A stretch of DNA of 64,000 bases from Ascaphus truei (taxonomy: Eukaryota; Chordata; Amphibia; Anura; Ascaphidae): contig CM071574.1 of the NCBI GenBank assembly GCA_036426205.1, positions 13,879,124-13,943,123 on the forward strand. The letters run 5' to 3'. The notes beneath the pieces were generated by a model. That model did no database searches. It was given only the letters and a program-made list of their open reading frames with translations, and was not told the DNA's origin. The position numbers and the translations under genes are program-made. Shown here in pieces: positions 21,574 to 32,539 of the stretch; the stretch's first letter is position 1, and every line of letters starts with the position of its first letter.

Positions 21574-22365
21574 TTAACTCCTTGAGAACTCTTGGATGTA
21601 TGCCATCGGGCCAGGTGCCTTATTAACTTTAATTTTTTCATGTCGCTTATGAACTTCTTCCTCATTTAACCAATTGTTCATTAATATGGAGGTTGTGGCT
21701 TCCTCCTGCGGCACTACTATTGAACTTGATTCTTCCCTGGTAAACACAGAGGCAAAGAATTTTTCCTTATCTCCAATAATCTGCCTACCCATCTCACACT
21801 GAAAGGGTCCTATATTTTCTTTTCTCATTTTTTTGTTATTAAGATACTTAAAGAATTTTTTAGGGTTGACCTTACTTTCTATTGTAATCCTTTTATCATT
21901 ATCCATTTTTGCTAATTGAATTGCCCTTTTGCAATTTTTGTTACATTCCTTATAATTCTGATACGATGTCTCTGTCCCTTCTGACTTAAATAATCTAAAC
22001 GCCTTCCTCTTCTTGTCCATTTCCTCCCCTACCTGTTTATTTAGCCACATTAGTTTTGACTTATTTCTTTTATACTTATTACCCAAAGGTATACACTGAT
22101 AAGTGTGCTTTTCTAACAATGTTTTAAAGACTGCCCATTTATCTTCTACATTTTTCCCTGCAAAAACATCATCCCATTGTATTACTACTAGATTAGACCT
22201 CAGTTTATTAAAATCTGCCTTTCCAAAGTTGAAGGTCTTTGTTGAACCCAAGTTATCTGTTTTTTGATCATTTATTTCAAATGAGACCATGTTATGATCA
22301 CTGTTACCCAAATGTTCCAGAACTTGAATATTTGTTATTACTTCTACATTGTTTGATATGACCAA
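21574..22365 (-). pseudogene. CR1 linker between endonuclease and reverse transcriptase
   Basis: An open stretch of 263 codons joins the end of the endonuclease (SDHNMVSFEI) to the start of the reverse transcriptase region (about EEVHKRHEKIKVNKAPGPM, ending near 21590). It contains a Lys-rich helical segment around MDKKRKAFRLFKSEGTE. It is the longest surviving connector in this copy. Confidence 0.75.
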
Positions 22366-22930
22366 ATCCAGAACTGCCCTCTCCTGGTTGGTTCCTCAAT
22401 AATTTGGGTCATATAATTGTCTTTAAGCACCCCCAAAAACCTGTTCCCTTTTGTTGTAACGCTAATCTCATTGCCCCAGTCTATGTCTGGATAATTAAAA
22501 TCCCCCATTATGCAAACATGACCCAGTTTTGATGCCTTCTCCATTTGCAAAAGTATTTTAGCTTCCTCAATCTCACAGATATTTTTGGTGGTTTATAGCA
22601 TATTCCCACAAACATTTTCTTTATAATTTTACCTCCACTAATAATTTCTATCCACAAGGTCTCTACATTTTCATCATTCCCTTCATAGACATCATCCTTT
22701 ATAATAGGTTTTAGATCCGGTTTAACATATAAAAATACTCCACCTCCCCTTCTATTTGTTCGATCCTTCCGAAAAAGAGAATAACCCTCTAAATTAACTG
22801 TCCAGTCATGAGATTCATCCCACCATGTTTCAGTAATGCCTATGATATCATACTGTTCCCTTGCAGCTATTAATTCAAGCTCCCCCATTTTATCTGTCAG
22901 GCTTCTTGCATTAGCAAGCATGCATTTAAG
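22270..22930 (-). pseudogene. CR1 endonuclease domain
   Basis: The reading frame 23428-22508 runs from the esterase end into MLANARSLTDKMGELELI, IIGITETWWDE, GYSLFRKDR, GGGVFLYVK and VGICYKPP. The next frames hold MGDFNYPDIDW (about 22510-22475) and LGNSDHNMVSFEI (about 22320-22280). These are the standard apurinic-like endonuclease landmarks: catalytic Glu in TETW, Asn in GDFN and His in SDH. In a live element it nicks target DNA to prime reverse transcription. Frameshifts near 22550 and 22360 inactivate it. Confidence 0.85.
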
Positions 22931-22969
22931 TTTTTTTTCAGCATGTACTATTATCTTATCTGCTCCTTC

Positions 22970-23661
22970 CTTTCTGCGCCCATTTTGTTTAGTCTTTAGA
23001 AGTTTTCTAGTATTATCTGTATTTACTATGGGTGTCTCACTGCTTGTCAAACTTGCACTTGCCCCCATTCTACCTCCATACCACCTTGTATCCTCATCTA
23101 TTCCATTTAGTTCATTATCTGTTTCATTCCCCTCCCCCCTCCATCTTAGTTTAAATTCTCCTCCAACCTTTTTAGCATTCTCCCCCCCTAGCACAGAAGA
23201 TCCCTCTTCATTGAGGTACAATCCGTCCCTAGAATATAGATGGCACCTCTTAGAAAAGGACTCCCAGTGCTCTAAAAACCCAAACCCCTCCTTCCTGCAC
23301 CACTTTCTTAGCCATGCATTAACCTCCCTGATCTCTGACTGTCTCCCTGCGGTAGCGCATGGCACTGGTAGTATTTCAGAAAATACTACCTTGGAGGTCC
23401 TTGCCTTAAGCTTTTGGCCTAGATCCATCTTTCTCTAACTTTGTCATTGGTGCCAACATGTACCAAGACCGCCGGGTCAATCCCAGCCCCCCCCAACAAT
23501 CTGTCTTCCCGATCCACAATGTGCCGAACCCGAGCACCCGGGAGACAACAAACTGTTCGGTTCATGCGGTCCCGGCAACAGATTGCCCTATCTACCTTCC
23601 TAATAATGGAGTCCCCTACCACCACAATCTTTCTTTGTATCTGAGCATCCAGGGTCCCCAC
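22970..23661 (-). pseudogene. CR1 ORF1-type SGNH esterase region
   Basis: The blocks seen are VVVGDSIIRKVD (block I with the nucleophile Ser, about 23600-23630), VLVHVGTND (block III, about 23443-23470) and DGLYLNEEG (block V, about 23205-23235). Block V normally holds the catalytic Asp and His of a D..H pair; here Tyr stands in the His position, so activity would be doubtful even if the frame were intact. A frameshift near 23425 splits it. CR1-like elements are known to carry such esterase domains in ORF1, though their role in retrotransposition is unclear. Confidence 0.75.
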
Positions 23662-23698
23662 TGTGCTGGAGGAACTATTCCCCTGTAATCAATTTTTA

Positions 23699-23815
23699 GG
23701 ACCCTCCATCTTTCTCTAACTTTGTCATTGGTGCAAACGTCTACCAAGACCGCCGGGTCAATCCCAGCCCCCCCCCCCCCCAACAATCTGTCTACCCGAT
23801 CCGCAATGTGCGGAA
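23699..23815 (-). repeat. Duplicated segment of the CR1 esterase region
   Basis: It repeats 23421-23522 almost word for word (CATCTTTCTCTAACTTTGTC to GATCC.CAATGTG), with an expanded C run (about 14 C against 8). It suggests a local tandem duplication or an older 5' fragment. Confidence 0.85.
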
Positions 23816-23979
23816 GAGTCCCATAAGCCCTTAATGAGATGTTACCTGAAGTTAATTAATTATTTATTTATAAAATATTTTACCAGGCAGTAATACATTG
23901 AGAGTTACCTCTCGTTTTCAAGTATGTCCTGGGCACAGAGTTAAGACAAACAATACATGTTTACAAATACAGTTACATA

Positions 23980-24311
23980 CAGGCATACCCCGCATTAACG
24001 TACGCAATGGGACCGGAGCATGTATGTAAAGTGAAAATGTACTTAAAGTGAAGCACTGCCTTTTCCCCACTTATTGATGCATGTACTGTACTACAATCGT
24101 CATATACGTGCATAACTGATGTAAATAACGCATTTGTAACAGGCTCTATAGTCTCCTCACTTGCTCACAGCTTTGGTACAGGTAGGGAGACAGTATTGCT
24201 GTTCAGGACGTGCTGACAGGCGCATGCGTGAGCTGCCGTTTGCCTATTGAGCGAGATATACTTACTCGCGAGTGTACTTAAAGTGAGTGTCCTTAAACCG
24301 GGGTATGCCTG
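23980..24311. mobile_element. 332-bp MITE with TA duplication inside the L2 3' UTR
   Basis: The inverted ends CAGGCATACCCCG and CGGGGTATGCCTG match over 13 bp and are flanked by TA on both sides (23978-23979 and 24312-24313), the duplication typical of Tc1/mariner-like elements. ACTTAAAGTGA words are repeated inside both halves. Confidence 0.8.
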
Positions 24312-24371
24312 TAATGAGCAGGGTATACATTATATACAAGACATTGCATGCACAGTTAAAGATAATTTATA

Positions 24372-25093
24372 TTATGGGTGTATGAAACAGTTACAGACCA
24401 GATTAAAATGTGTGACAGCCTTAGATTTGAAAGAACTTAGACTGGTGGTGGATGTAAGAGTCTCTAGTAGGTTGTTCCAGTTTTGGGGTGCACGGTAAGA
24501 GAAGGAGGAGCGGCTGGAAACTTTGTTGAGCCTTGGGACCATAAACAGTCTTTTGGAGTCTGATCTCAGGTGATAGGTGCTGCATGTGGTAGGGGTGAGG
24601 AGCTTATTCAGGTAGCTGGGTAGCTTGCCCATAAAGAATTTGAAGGCAAGACAGGAAAGGTGAACTTTGCACCTAGACTCGAGTGATAACCAATCTAGTT
24701 CTTTGAGCATTTCGCAGAGATGTGTGTTATAGTTGCATTGGAGAACAAAATGACAAATTGAATTGTAGAGGGTGTCAAGTTTGCTAAGGTGGGTTTGAGG
24801 TGCTGAGCATATACTATGTCTCCATAGTCAATAATTGGCATTAGCATCTGCTGTGCGATACGTTTTCTGACCAGGAGACTTAGGGAGGATTTGTTCCTGT
24901 AAAGTACCCCTTTTTTGGCATGGGTCTTGGTTGTCAGAGTATCAATGTGCATCCCGAATGTTAAGTGGGAGTCAAACCATATGGCCAGGTTTTTAAAACT
25001 ACTAACAGGAATTAGGGTGGTGTTAGTGTTGGTTCTAATCTGGCGCTCAGTCGATGGAAGCTTTAAAAATTTAGTCTTGGTCCCAAACACCAT
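24372..25093 (-). pseudogene. L2-like LINE C-terminal region
   Basis: Two shifted frames follow the reverse transcriptase: NLAIWFDSHLTFGMHIDTL (25093-24695) and then HLRSDSKRLFMVPR and SFSYRAPQNWNNLLETL (24710-24372). The latter matches the 'AP..WN.LP' tail common to L2 ORF2 proteins. A frameshift separates them. Confidence 0.8.
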
Positions 25094-25113
25094 TGTTACA
25101 GTCTTGTCAGTGT

Positions 25114-25524
25114 TTAAAAACAGTTTGTTTTGGGAAATCCAGTTTTCGAGTCTGAAAAATTCAGACGAAAGTTTGTGTTGAAAGTATGGCTGTGTGCATA
25201 TAGCATGGCGTCATCTGCATACATGTGTATTGAGGCTTCCTGACAAGCTGTGGGAAGATCATTGATGAACACTGAGAAGAGTAGGGGCCCCAGAACAGAG
25301 CCTTGCGGGACGCCACAGGTGATATCCAGGGTGCTAGAGTTAGAGCCACAGATGGACACATGTTGGGATCTTCCTGATAGGTAAGTCTGAAACCAGTTTA
25401 AAACATGCTTCCCTATTCCAGAGCTCTGGAGTTTGTTGAACAGGATAGCATGATCAGCAGTATCAAAAGCCTTTGCAAAATCTAGGAATACTGCACCAGT
25501 GAGTTGACCCGTTCCATTCCACAC
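25114..25524 (-). pseudogene. L2-like reverse transcriptase core
   Basis: One 136-codon frame holds motif A (VFLDFAKAFDTADHAIL), motif B (CGVPQGSVLGPLLF, then INDLP) and motif C (HMYADDAMLYAHS) intact. It is in the same frame as 25615-26700 but separated from it by a stop. The sequence is typical of the L2 clade, unlike the CR1 copy next door (FADDTKF). Confidence 0.88.
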
Positions 25525-25614
25525 TGGATTTCATTGACAACTTTTAGCAGGGTAGTTACGGTAGAGTGTTTGGGGCGAAAGCCAGATTGGAATTGGCTAG
25601 GGAAATTTGTCTTG

Positions 25615-26700
25615 TTATAGTAATCGCTTAATTGGGAGTGTACACATTTTCCATGACTTTGGATAGGATTGGGAGAAGGGAGATTGGCCTGTAGTTTGAG
25701 ACAGTGTTTTTGTCCCCACTTTTGAAGATTGGGACAACTCTGGCAGCTTTCCAGGTCTTGCAGACAGGATAGAGTTGACTATGGAAGCAATTGGTTTGGC
25801 AATTGCTGGGGCACCAAGTCTTAGGAACCTAGATTGTAGTAAGTCAGATCCACATTGGCTGCTTAGTTTTAATTTGAGAAGCGCTTGTGTAATCTCCTCT
25901 TCGGATACTGGGCCAAATTGAAAATTGTGGGCAGTGTTGGGAGGGGGTGGGCCTATAGGGGTACTCCCAGGATGAGATTTAGGTTTGTGGTTTGGGTTGC
26001 GTTTTGCTAATAAGTTAGTAGCACACCCCACAAAGTAATCATTGAATGCATTTGCAATGTCGGTGGGGTTTGTCAGAGTAATATCGCCCTTAGTGATATT
26101 ACTTGGGTGTTGTTTGTTAGAAGGCTCGAATATGTTGTTGATAACCTTCCAGAAGTTAGCTTGGTTTGATGTGTTCTGGAGGAGATTGTCAGAGTAATAT
26201 TGTGCTTTTGCATGCCTTGTTTGCTTTGTGCACATGTTCCGCAGGCATCTGTAGTGATTGAGATCCTTGGTAGTGCCAGTTATTTTGTGGCTTTTCCACA
26301 AGGCATCCCTGAACTGGTAGAGTGCTATAAGGTCAGGTGTAACCCATGGAAGGTGGGCACCCCGTATCCTTATTCTGCGTAGTGGAGCATGGGTATTACA
26401 GAGTTTTAAGAACTCGGATTGGAAATAGTCGAGTGCAGAATCTGGGTCAGGAATTAAATCGATTCTGTGCCAAGGGCAGTTGGTAAGGTCAGCCAGAAAC
26501 TGTTGTGGGTTAAAGTTTCTAAATGTTCTAGTGAGGAGAACTTTAGGGCTTGATTGGGGCGGTTTAATTTTCCTTAAACAGTATACTATTGCATGGTCAC
26601 TGATAATGGCAGGAAGGATGCCAGAGGTTTGGATTCTGCTGGGATTTGAGGAGGGAATCCAGTCAATCAAGGAATGGTGTGCGATTTCAGGTTTGTTCAT
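25615..26700 (-). pseudogene. L2-like endonuclease end and linker
   Basis: A 361-codon frame begins in the endonuclease C-terminal part with the catalytic-type ISDHAIVYC. It continues through RTFRNFNPQQFLADL, a long basic linker and SEEEITQALLKLKLS just ahead of the reverse transcriptase. This is the longest open frame in the window, but it starts mid-domain, showing 5' truncation of the element. Confidence 0.82.
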
Positions 26701-26805
26701 GTGGGTTGGGAAATGAGTTGCGATAGGTTAAGCGACTTGATTTGTCTCCTTAAGCCACTAACAGAGCTCTGTGCATCTACATCATAGTATATGCATGTAT
26801 GTATG

Positions 26806-28042
26806 TGTAGCAGGGTATACCTCCAGGGGGTGTTTCCAAAAGTCCTCAGCCTTAGACTGAGCTTATAGTGCCAGCGACGTGACCGATTACGTCACCCGTC
26901 GCCATTGCAAAATTTGCATTTAAAGTTTAGGTGACGTCGCTGGCTACAAGGCCAGTGACATCAGAAAAAGGGGAGGGCAGAGGGACGAAGAAGCTCCTGA
27001 TTGGCCGCAAGGGAAGACCGTCGCCGAAAAAAAATCAACTATCAGTGACTACCAGATTTATAGTAGCACTGTCGCTCCGTCGCTTTGTCGCTGTTGCGTG
27101 TACTATATGCGCCGACAACGGCGACAATGCATTTGTTTTGACACGACGGTCACGTCGCTGTTGCCCGCACTATAAGCGCAGCCTTAGTCTGAGGGAACTG
27201 TAGCAGCGATGCTGGTAGATGCAGAGTAAGAGACTATTGATACCTTTGAACAGATTGATACACTTGAACTGCGAGACACTCAGTCAGTGCTGGAGGAGCA
27301 CATGAAGTGGACAGACTGTCTTGGGAGCCAGTTAGGTGGCCTGGGACTAGGACAGAGTTCCCAATAAGACTGAGCTAGGCCCCAAACCCTGTAGCTAAGT
27401 ATTATAGGGATGGCCCATAGTTAGGGACACTTCCTATTAGGACAAGTGCCAGTGACACTGCGGATCCGGACGTACCCAAGCGGAGAAGTCTTCAGCCTTC
27501 AGAGACCATGCATGCGGCTGTGGTGGTAAGGAGAGAGAGGAGTTGTGTTGGAGGCCCCACATCGTTGGACACTGTGTCTGCCTCCATCCGGGGAGCAAGG
27601 CTCACGTTGCACGAGTTTCACAAGGGAAGGTACCCAACCGTACACCAACAACACTGAGTGGGGTAGCGCTACCATCCACACACTATAGCACGGCGTGGGT
27701 GACACGTGCTATTCCAGGGTGACCATTACTATTGCTTGGTGTGCTATTATTACTGTTCCTATATGTGTTGTGTTTATGCCCTGCTGGTAAAGTTATTATG
27801 GTTCATGTTATGGTTATTCACATTAGTGGTTATGGTTATTCATATTAGTGGTTATTCACTCAGAGTATAGGTTCCTGTGAGGGGGTCACCCCGTCTGTGG
27901 TGGGATCCTCACAGGTGGAGGCGCTGTACTTGCACCCCAAGCTCCCACTGCACAGATTCTGAGGCCTTCTGTTACCACACAGATTAGCCCCATAACACCT
28001 TATTACCTACATATATCCCTTGGGGGGGATAGGGGTGTTACA
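26806..28042 (+). mobile_element. Solo LTR with 4-bp duplication
   Basis: It begins TGTAGCAGGGTATACC and ends GGTGTTACA, with TATG on each side (26802-26805 and 28043-28046). It shares ends and the GGTGGAGGCGCTGT motif with 7163-8255 in opposite orientation. A MITE (26859-27179) sits just inside the left end. There is no flanking gag-pol. Because TATG also occurs in the local TATG repeat, the duplication is suggestive only. Confidence 0.68.
26859..27179. mobile_element. 321-bp MITE with 11-bp imperfect duplication
   Basis: The ends GAGCTTATAGTGC and GCACTATAAGCGC are inverted copies with one mismatch, and CGACGTGACCG words follow inside each end. The flanks AGCCTTAGACT (26848-26858) and AGCCTTAGTCT (27180-27190) agree at 10 of 11 bases. 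A duplication of 9-11 bp would fit a Mutator-like element. The interior is CpG-rich and carries no ORF. Confidence 0.72.
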
Positions 28043-28395
28043 TATGTATAGCTTTATTTATATATCGCCATTAATATACATAGCACGTCACAGCAGTAAT
28101 ACACCTGACAAATACACCTGAAAATCATATAAATAACAAATAATACAAATAACACATAATGGGAAGAAGCGCTTCAGACATAAAAGTGACACTTATGAAA
28201 AGGAATCCCTGCCCAGAAGAGCTCACAATATAATTGGTAAGTAGGATGAACGTACAGATACAATAAGAAGATATTCTGGTAAGTACGTCTGCAAGGGGTC
28301 AACGTCGATGTATAAAGTATGTAAAGGATCAGCCACAGAGCTACTCATATGCTTCGATAAGGATGTGTGTTTCATGATGGGTCTTAAAGGTGGAG
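28043..28395 (-). mobile_element. 5'-truncated L2-type LINE 3' end (copy 1)
   Basis: Shares the words CTTTATTTATAT, GTACGTCTGCAAGGGG and TCCCTGCCC.GA.GAGCTCACA with the 3' region of the LINE at 49043. Only a few hundred bp of its 3' end remain, as expected from incomplete reverse transcription. It abuts the right edge of the LTR. Confidence 0.78.
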
Positions 28396-29637
28396 AAGAC
28401 ATTAACGATTAAAATTAATAAATGTGATAGAAAATCTTACTTATTAAGAAATAATATCCACATTGTTACTGTTCACTTTACAAATAAGGCAATAAATTAT
28501 CATATCCACCTTCACCATATCGTGATGGTGGATATGATAACTATGAAAATATATCCAAAACCAGTCAGTTGACACAGAAGTGCCCATCATTATTAGGGTG
28601 CATCCATAAATTCCTGGGGAGCAAAATATTTACCATCCAGCCCTCGTGTCGCATCGCTATAATATTGTGGCGTCACGTGACAGTGTGTTGTCATGGCACA
28701 TCACATTATGCCGCGACGTCGATGGAGGAGGGCTGCTCTCTTACAGAGGTCCCGCTCTCTCCTCTGTAACCGCGATCAAATATAGTTAAATATATGAAAT
28801 TCTAGGCGGGTGCAAATGTACCCTTGCACCCCACTTCCCGCCCCTAGGAAGGGCAATATAAACCAAGTTTACCTGATCATGCTATCAGTCCTTCCCCTTG
28901 AAGAAGCACGCAAGACGCGCAAAACGGCCGTCAGGTTTTATTGACGTAATGACGGTGGAATCGGGAGGTGGAGACAGATGCAGCTAGTTGAACTCTGCTG
29001 ATTACTGGTAGTATTGCAATATCCCCCCATCTACTCTCTAGAGATACGCACAGGAGCCAGACTAAAATCACATACTGTGTGGGCTTGTATCACTCTACCC
29101 ATGGCTTTTTACGCCTCATGTACTGTACGGGGGTATAGACACTGTCTGCTCAAGATATCTGTAGACACAGTGTATACATACTACATCACTGACGGAGATT
29201 GTCTATTATTTGTCCTAGGGAGTTTTGTGTCTTCCAGGATAGGACTAGAGGGTTGTACTCACAGCCTGCTGTATTCATGTGGATTATTTTTTAGAGCTCA
29301 ATAGATGTTACTCTATCCTATCCACTCTATTGAGTATGCACATAAGGTTATATATTTAACCACACCTGATAACTGCATATTAGGGAATCCTTACCCTTTG
29401 GTTTGGGATTTTAACTACCTTTATTTTGTGATTCTGCTACCATGATCGCTTGTTTTATGGTTTTTAATAGTCAGATTAGAAATTATCTCTGACCCTAAGC
29501 CTTTGTGTAATTACCAAATAGTATATATTAATAATTGGAGACTATCTGTCTTTGTTTAAATACACACATACTTTATGGATGAGTGCAATCTGGGGAATCT
29601 TTTTTTATGTATATACAGTATGTATACTGTACAACAA
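28396..29637. other. Unassigned sequence with a 'GAAGAAGCACGC' repeat fragment
   Basis: The words TTGAAGAAGCACGC and GCGCAAAACGGCCGTC (about 28900-28935) resemble the 'GAAACGCGT' type repeats at 33215 and 54460. Otherwise nothing is recognised. Confidence 0.4.
28497..28541. repeat. Short hairpin
   Basis: ATCATATCCACC and GGTGGATATGAT form 12-bp arms around a loop of about 18 nt that is itself partly self-complementary (TCACCATATCGTGATGG). Confidence 0.75.
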
Positions 29638-30020
29638 AAAATAAAGAAGCCAAAGCTACATCCAATATGACACAAATATACAGTGAAATACCTATATATC
29701 TCTTTGAAAAAAGGGTCATTTAGTTAAGTTTAAGCTTGCCCCTCCCCAATTTTCATGTAAGCAGTTCTTTATTCATGCAGCTGGTTGGGACAGATCAAAT
29801 GAAATCATTCTTCCTCTAACTATAGAGGTAAATAAGAATTTTAATCAGTTAGTGTTAGGACCTGCGATATTTGGTCATGACTTGAAGTGGATTGCAGGCT
29901 TAAAATGCTTTGGCCAAAGGGTTTAACTAAATTACCCTTTTTTCAAGAGATACATACTGTAGGTATTTCACTGTATATTTTTGCCATATTGGATGTAGCA
30001 TTGGGCTTCTCTATTTTTAG
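29638..30020. repeat. Foldback with about 80-bp arms
   Basis: The left arm (about 29638-29715, with GCTACATCCAATATG and ACAGTGAAATACCTA) is the inverted complement of the right arm (about 29934-30020, with TAGGTATTTCACTGTA and CATATTGGATGTAGC). The spacer is about 220 bp. It is probably a non-autonomous foldback element. Confidence 0.8.
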
Positions 30021-30048
30021 CCATGCCCAGTAGCACTCCAATTGACAC

Positions 30049-30054
30049 AAACAC

Positions 30055-30136
<82 letters not shown>
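30049..30136. repeat. (CA)n microsatellite
   Basis: More than 40 CA units in a nearly perfect run. Confidence 0.98.
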
Positions 30137-30143
<7 letters not shown>

Positions 30144-30208
30144 CATATACATACATACTGTATATATTAGTGGTTATTTTGGGGTTTTCTTAGAGCTTGC
30201 TGGGTATC

Positions 30209-30390
30209 TGTATGTATGTATGTCTTTATTTATATAGCACCATTAATGTACATCACAGTAGTAAAACACGTGACAATCATATAAATAACAAATAATACAA
30301 TAACAGATCATGGGAATAAGTGCTTCAGACATAAAAATAACATTTCGGCAGAGGAGTCCCTGCTCCGAAGAGCTTACAATCTAATTTTTT
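30209..30390 (-). mobile_element. 5'-truncated L2-type LINE 3' end (copy 2)
   Basis: Begins with a TATG repeat tail, then CTTTATTTATATAGCACC, and ends at GAGCTTACAATCTAATT. It is homologous to the segments at 28043 and 49043. Confidence 0.82.
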
Positions 30391-32455
30391 CATCCTTCTT
30401 GGATCACACTGTATATTTATACAGGAGAAGCAGAACCCAGATGAATTAGCAATGACTTCCAATACAAATCACCCTGCATTATACCTGCATTGTCATAAGT
30501 GACAGAAGAAATCAAGAGATCACTTCATCCTGAAGAAAAAAAAGATGATCCCAATCATTCCATTGTAAATGTAATTCTGTATAACACATAAAATTTACAG
30601 TACAAGGACATTTTTAAACATTTGAAGATTGCATATGTCTCTAGCTTAATATTTTCTCAAAGGTCGAGTTCAGGGAGGTTAGGCCAGTGTAAAGATAATC
30701 AGTATAATTTTAGACTGCAATATTTCCTTTTCCGGAGTGTTACTTTTTTTCCTGGAACATGAAATATTGTTTTAAGCATATACAGCGTTGGTTTTGAATC
30801 AGCCACTGAACTATTCAGTTTAGTTAACAATTTATGTATTTACTTTAATATATTCTGGGGCTTTGTCTGCATAGTTTCATAAAGACTAATAATCTAATCT
30901 ACTGTACATAAATGATCATTGTTTTCTGAGGGAGATATTTTGACCCACACTATTAGGTAAAGCACATACTTTACTCAAAGCATAAAAACATAAACAACCA
31001 TAAATTTGCCTTAAATAGCAATGCTAAGAAAAACAATCATATTTTATAGTAGTGTATTTCAGTATAATTATGCAGTAGTATCAGAATAATGTAAACATAT
31101 TTTAATGGCTACATATATATTGCACCATAGAAATATTGAATAGAAATGCAGCAATTTAATACCAATTTGCCCAAGTACACCATTAGAAAATAACTTTAGA
31201 GACTATTGTACATTCTCTCATAGCAAATAAATCATGTTATGACTTCTTTTAAACTGTCTGTTATCATGATTGTATCACTACTTTATTTGATGTGATAATT
31301 GCTATGCATCCATCACTCAAATGTCCAGTAATGGTGTAGCTTGTTACCAAGAAAAGTGAGGCAGCCTCATGACTCGAATCTAAGAGACACATAGTTCTGA
31401 GCTTTCAAACAGAGTCTCTGAAGCAACAATATAATTCTGGTTCAGGTATTCTGATCCTGTTAAGTTCAGATGTGTTCAGGTCAGGCGTAATAAGTATGAA
31501 ATAAATACTGTGTAACTAGAGGCATGATAATACAGGATGGGAGAATTTGGGTTCAGGAAAAGATCCTGAGGGCTTCTAAATCATCTGCATTAGTGAAGAT
31601 TCAGTGAACGTATTATCAACCAACATTTCATAAAAGATACTGTAGATATGCACTGTACATGCAACATTTATTTGACTTTGTATCAAATCGTTCCTCTTGA
31701 AAGTCTCTGCATTAAAAGGATTCAAAACTCAGATGATGCATTAACAAGAAAACAATATAATAATTTGTGTTAGAAGACTCAAGGTTGGCAATTTGTAATA
31801 ATTTGTAATAATATGGTAAAAATTGTGTGATAAAAATAATCAGTATTCAATTAGTTATTTAAAAATAGTTTGGACAGTGGGCATTTCATCTGGCCATACC
31901 ATCTACCGGCTGCTGGTGGGAGAAGAAGAGTCCATATGCCTATCCAAGACAAAAATAAATATAAAACAAGATGCTACTTGTAAAAATGTGTAAATTAGGC
32001 ACTAGGATACTCTCAGTGGTCATTTCAATGAGAAAATCCTCTTCTCGGCTCAATGATATGTAGAATTTTCCTAGGTAAAGTTCATGATTTTTTAAATGTC
32101 ACTTGACTGACAGGGTATAGAACAATTCATTCAAAATTCATCCGAAAAATTGGTACAATGACAATAGAGTAAAGATCTGTAACACCTCAGTCTATTTTTA
32201 GTAGAGGCAGCTGGAGATCAGATGGAAAGTTTCAGACTTTGCGCTATCTGTGCTGTGCACTGTTAGATCTACTGCCTCTGTGCTGAGGCTCCTGTCCCGG
32301 ATTCTGGTGGGCCTGGCGCCCAGTTTACACTCAGCATGATACATCTTCAATGCATTTCAGCTTTTGGCCGTATAGATGATTTTAAGAAGAGATGTTCTCC
32401 TGCAAGAAGTGTCCTTACTAATTAATAGCAGCAATCAAATAAGAATTACATTCAT
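30391..32455. other. Unassigned AT-rich sequence (2 kb)
   Basis: No reading frame of note, no terminal repeats and no recognised family. It is the longest featureless stretch in the window and may be ancestral single-copy DNA. Confidence 0.45.
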
Positions 32456-32539
32456 ACATTATATATATATATTCATATATAGATTATCATCTTCGGCCCT
32501 TGTTGATCCACTGCTGGATGAAGGGCTTTGCAATGATCT

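Larger units (their letters stand above)
19936..23700 (-). mobile_element. CR1-like LINE, nearly full length, decayed
   Basis: On the minus strand the order is ORF1-type esterase, endonuclease, reverse transcriptase and a C-terminal domain. The 3' end carries the short tandem repeat CTATGTAACTATGTAA (ACATAGTTACATAG on the plus strand, 19939-19952). Short 8-mer tails instead of poly(A) are characteristic of CR1. Frames are broken by many frameshifts and stops, so the copy is inactive. A 3'-end-only copy of the same family is at 35913-36122. Confidence 0.88.
23846..26740 (-). mobile_element. L2-like LINE, 5'-truncated in the endonuclease
   Basis: On the minus strand, the end of the endonuclease (SDHAIVYC, about 26600) is followed by a long linker, the reverse transcriptase and a C-terminal part. 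The 3' UTR contains a GTGCCCAGGACATACTTGAA word, also seen in the separate 3' end at 56072-56150. A TA-flanked MITE splits the 3' UTR at 23980. Frameshifts near 25530 and 25100 make it inactive. Confidence 0.85.

Noticed and set aside
22836..23438. 200-codon plus-strand frame
   Set aside because: It is the antisense shadow of the CR1 esterase-endonuclease frame; no independent domain is seen.
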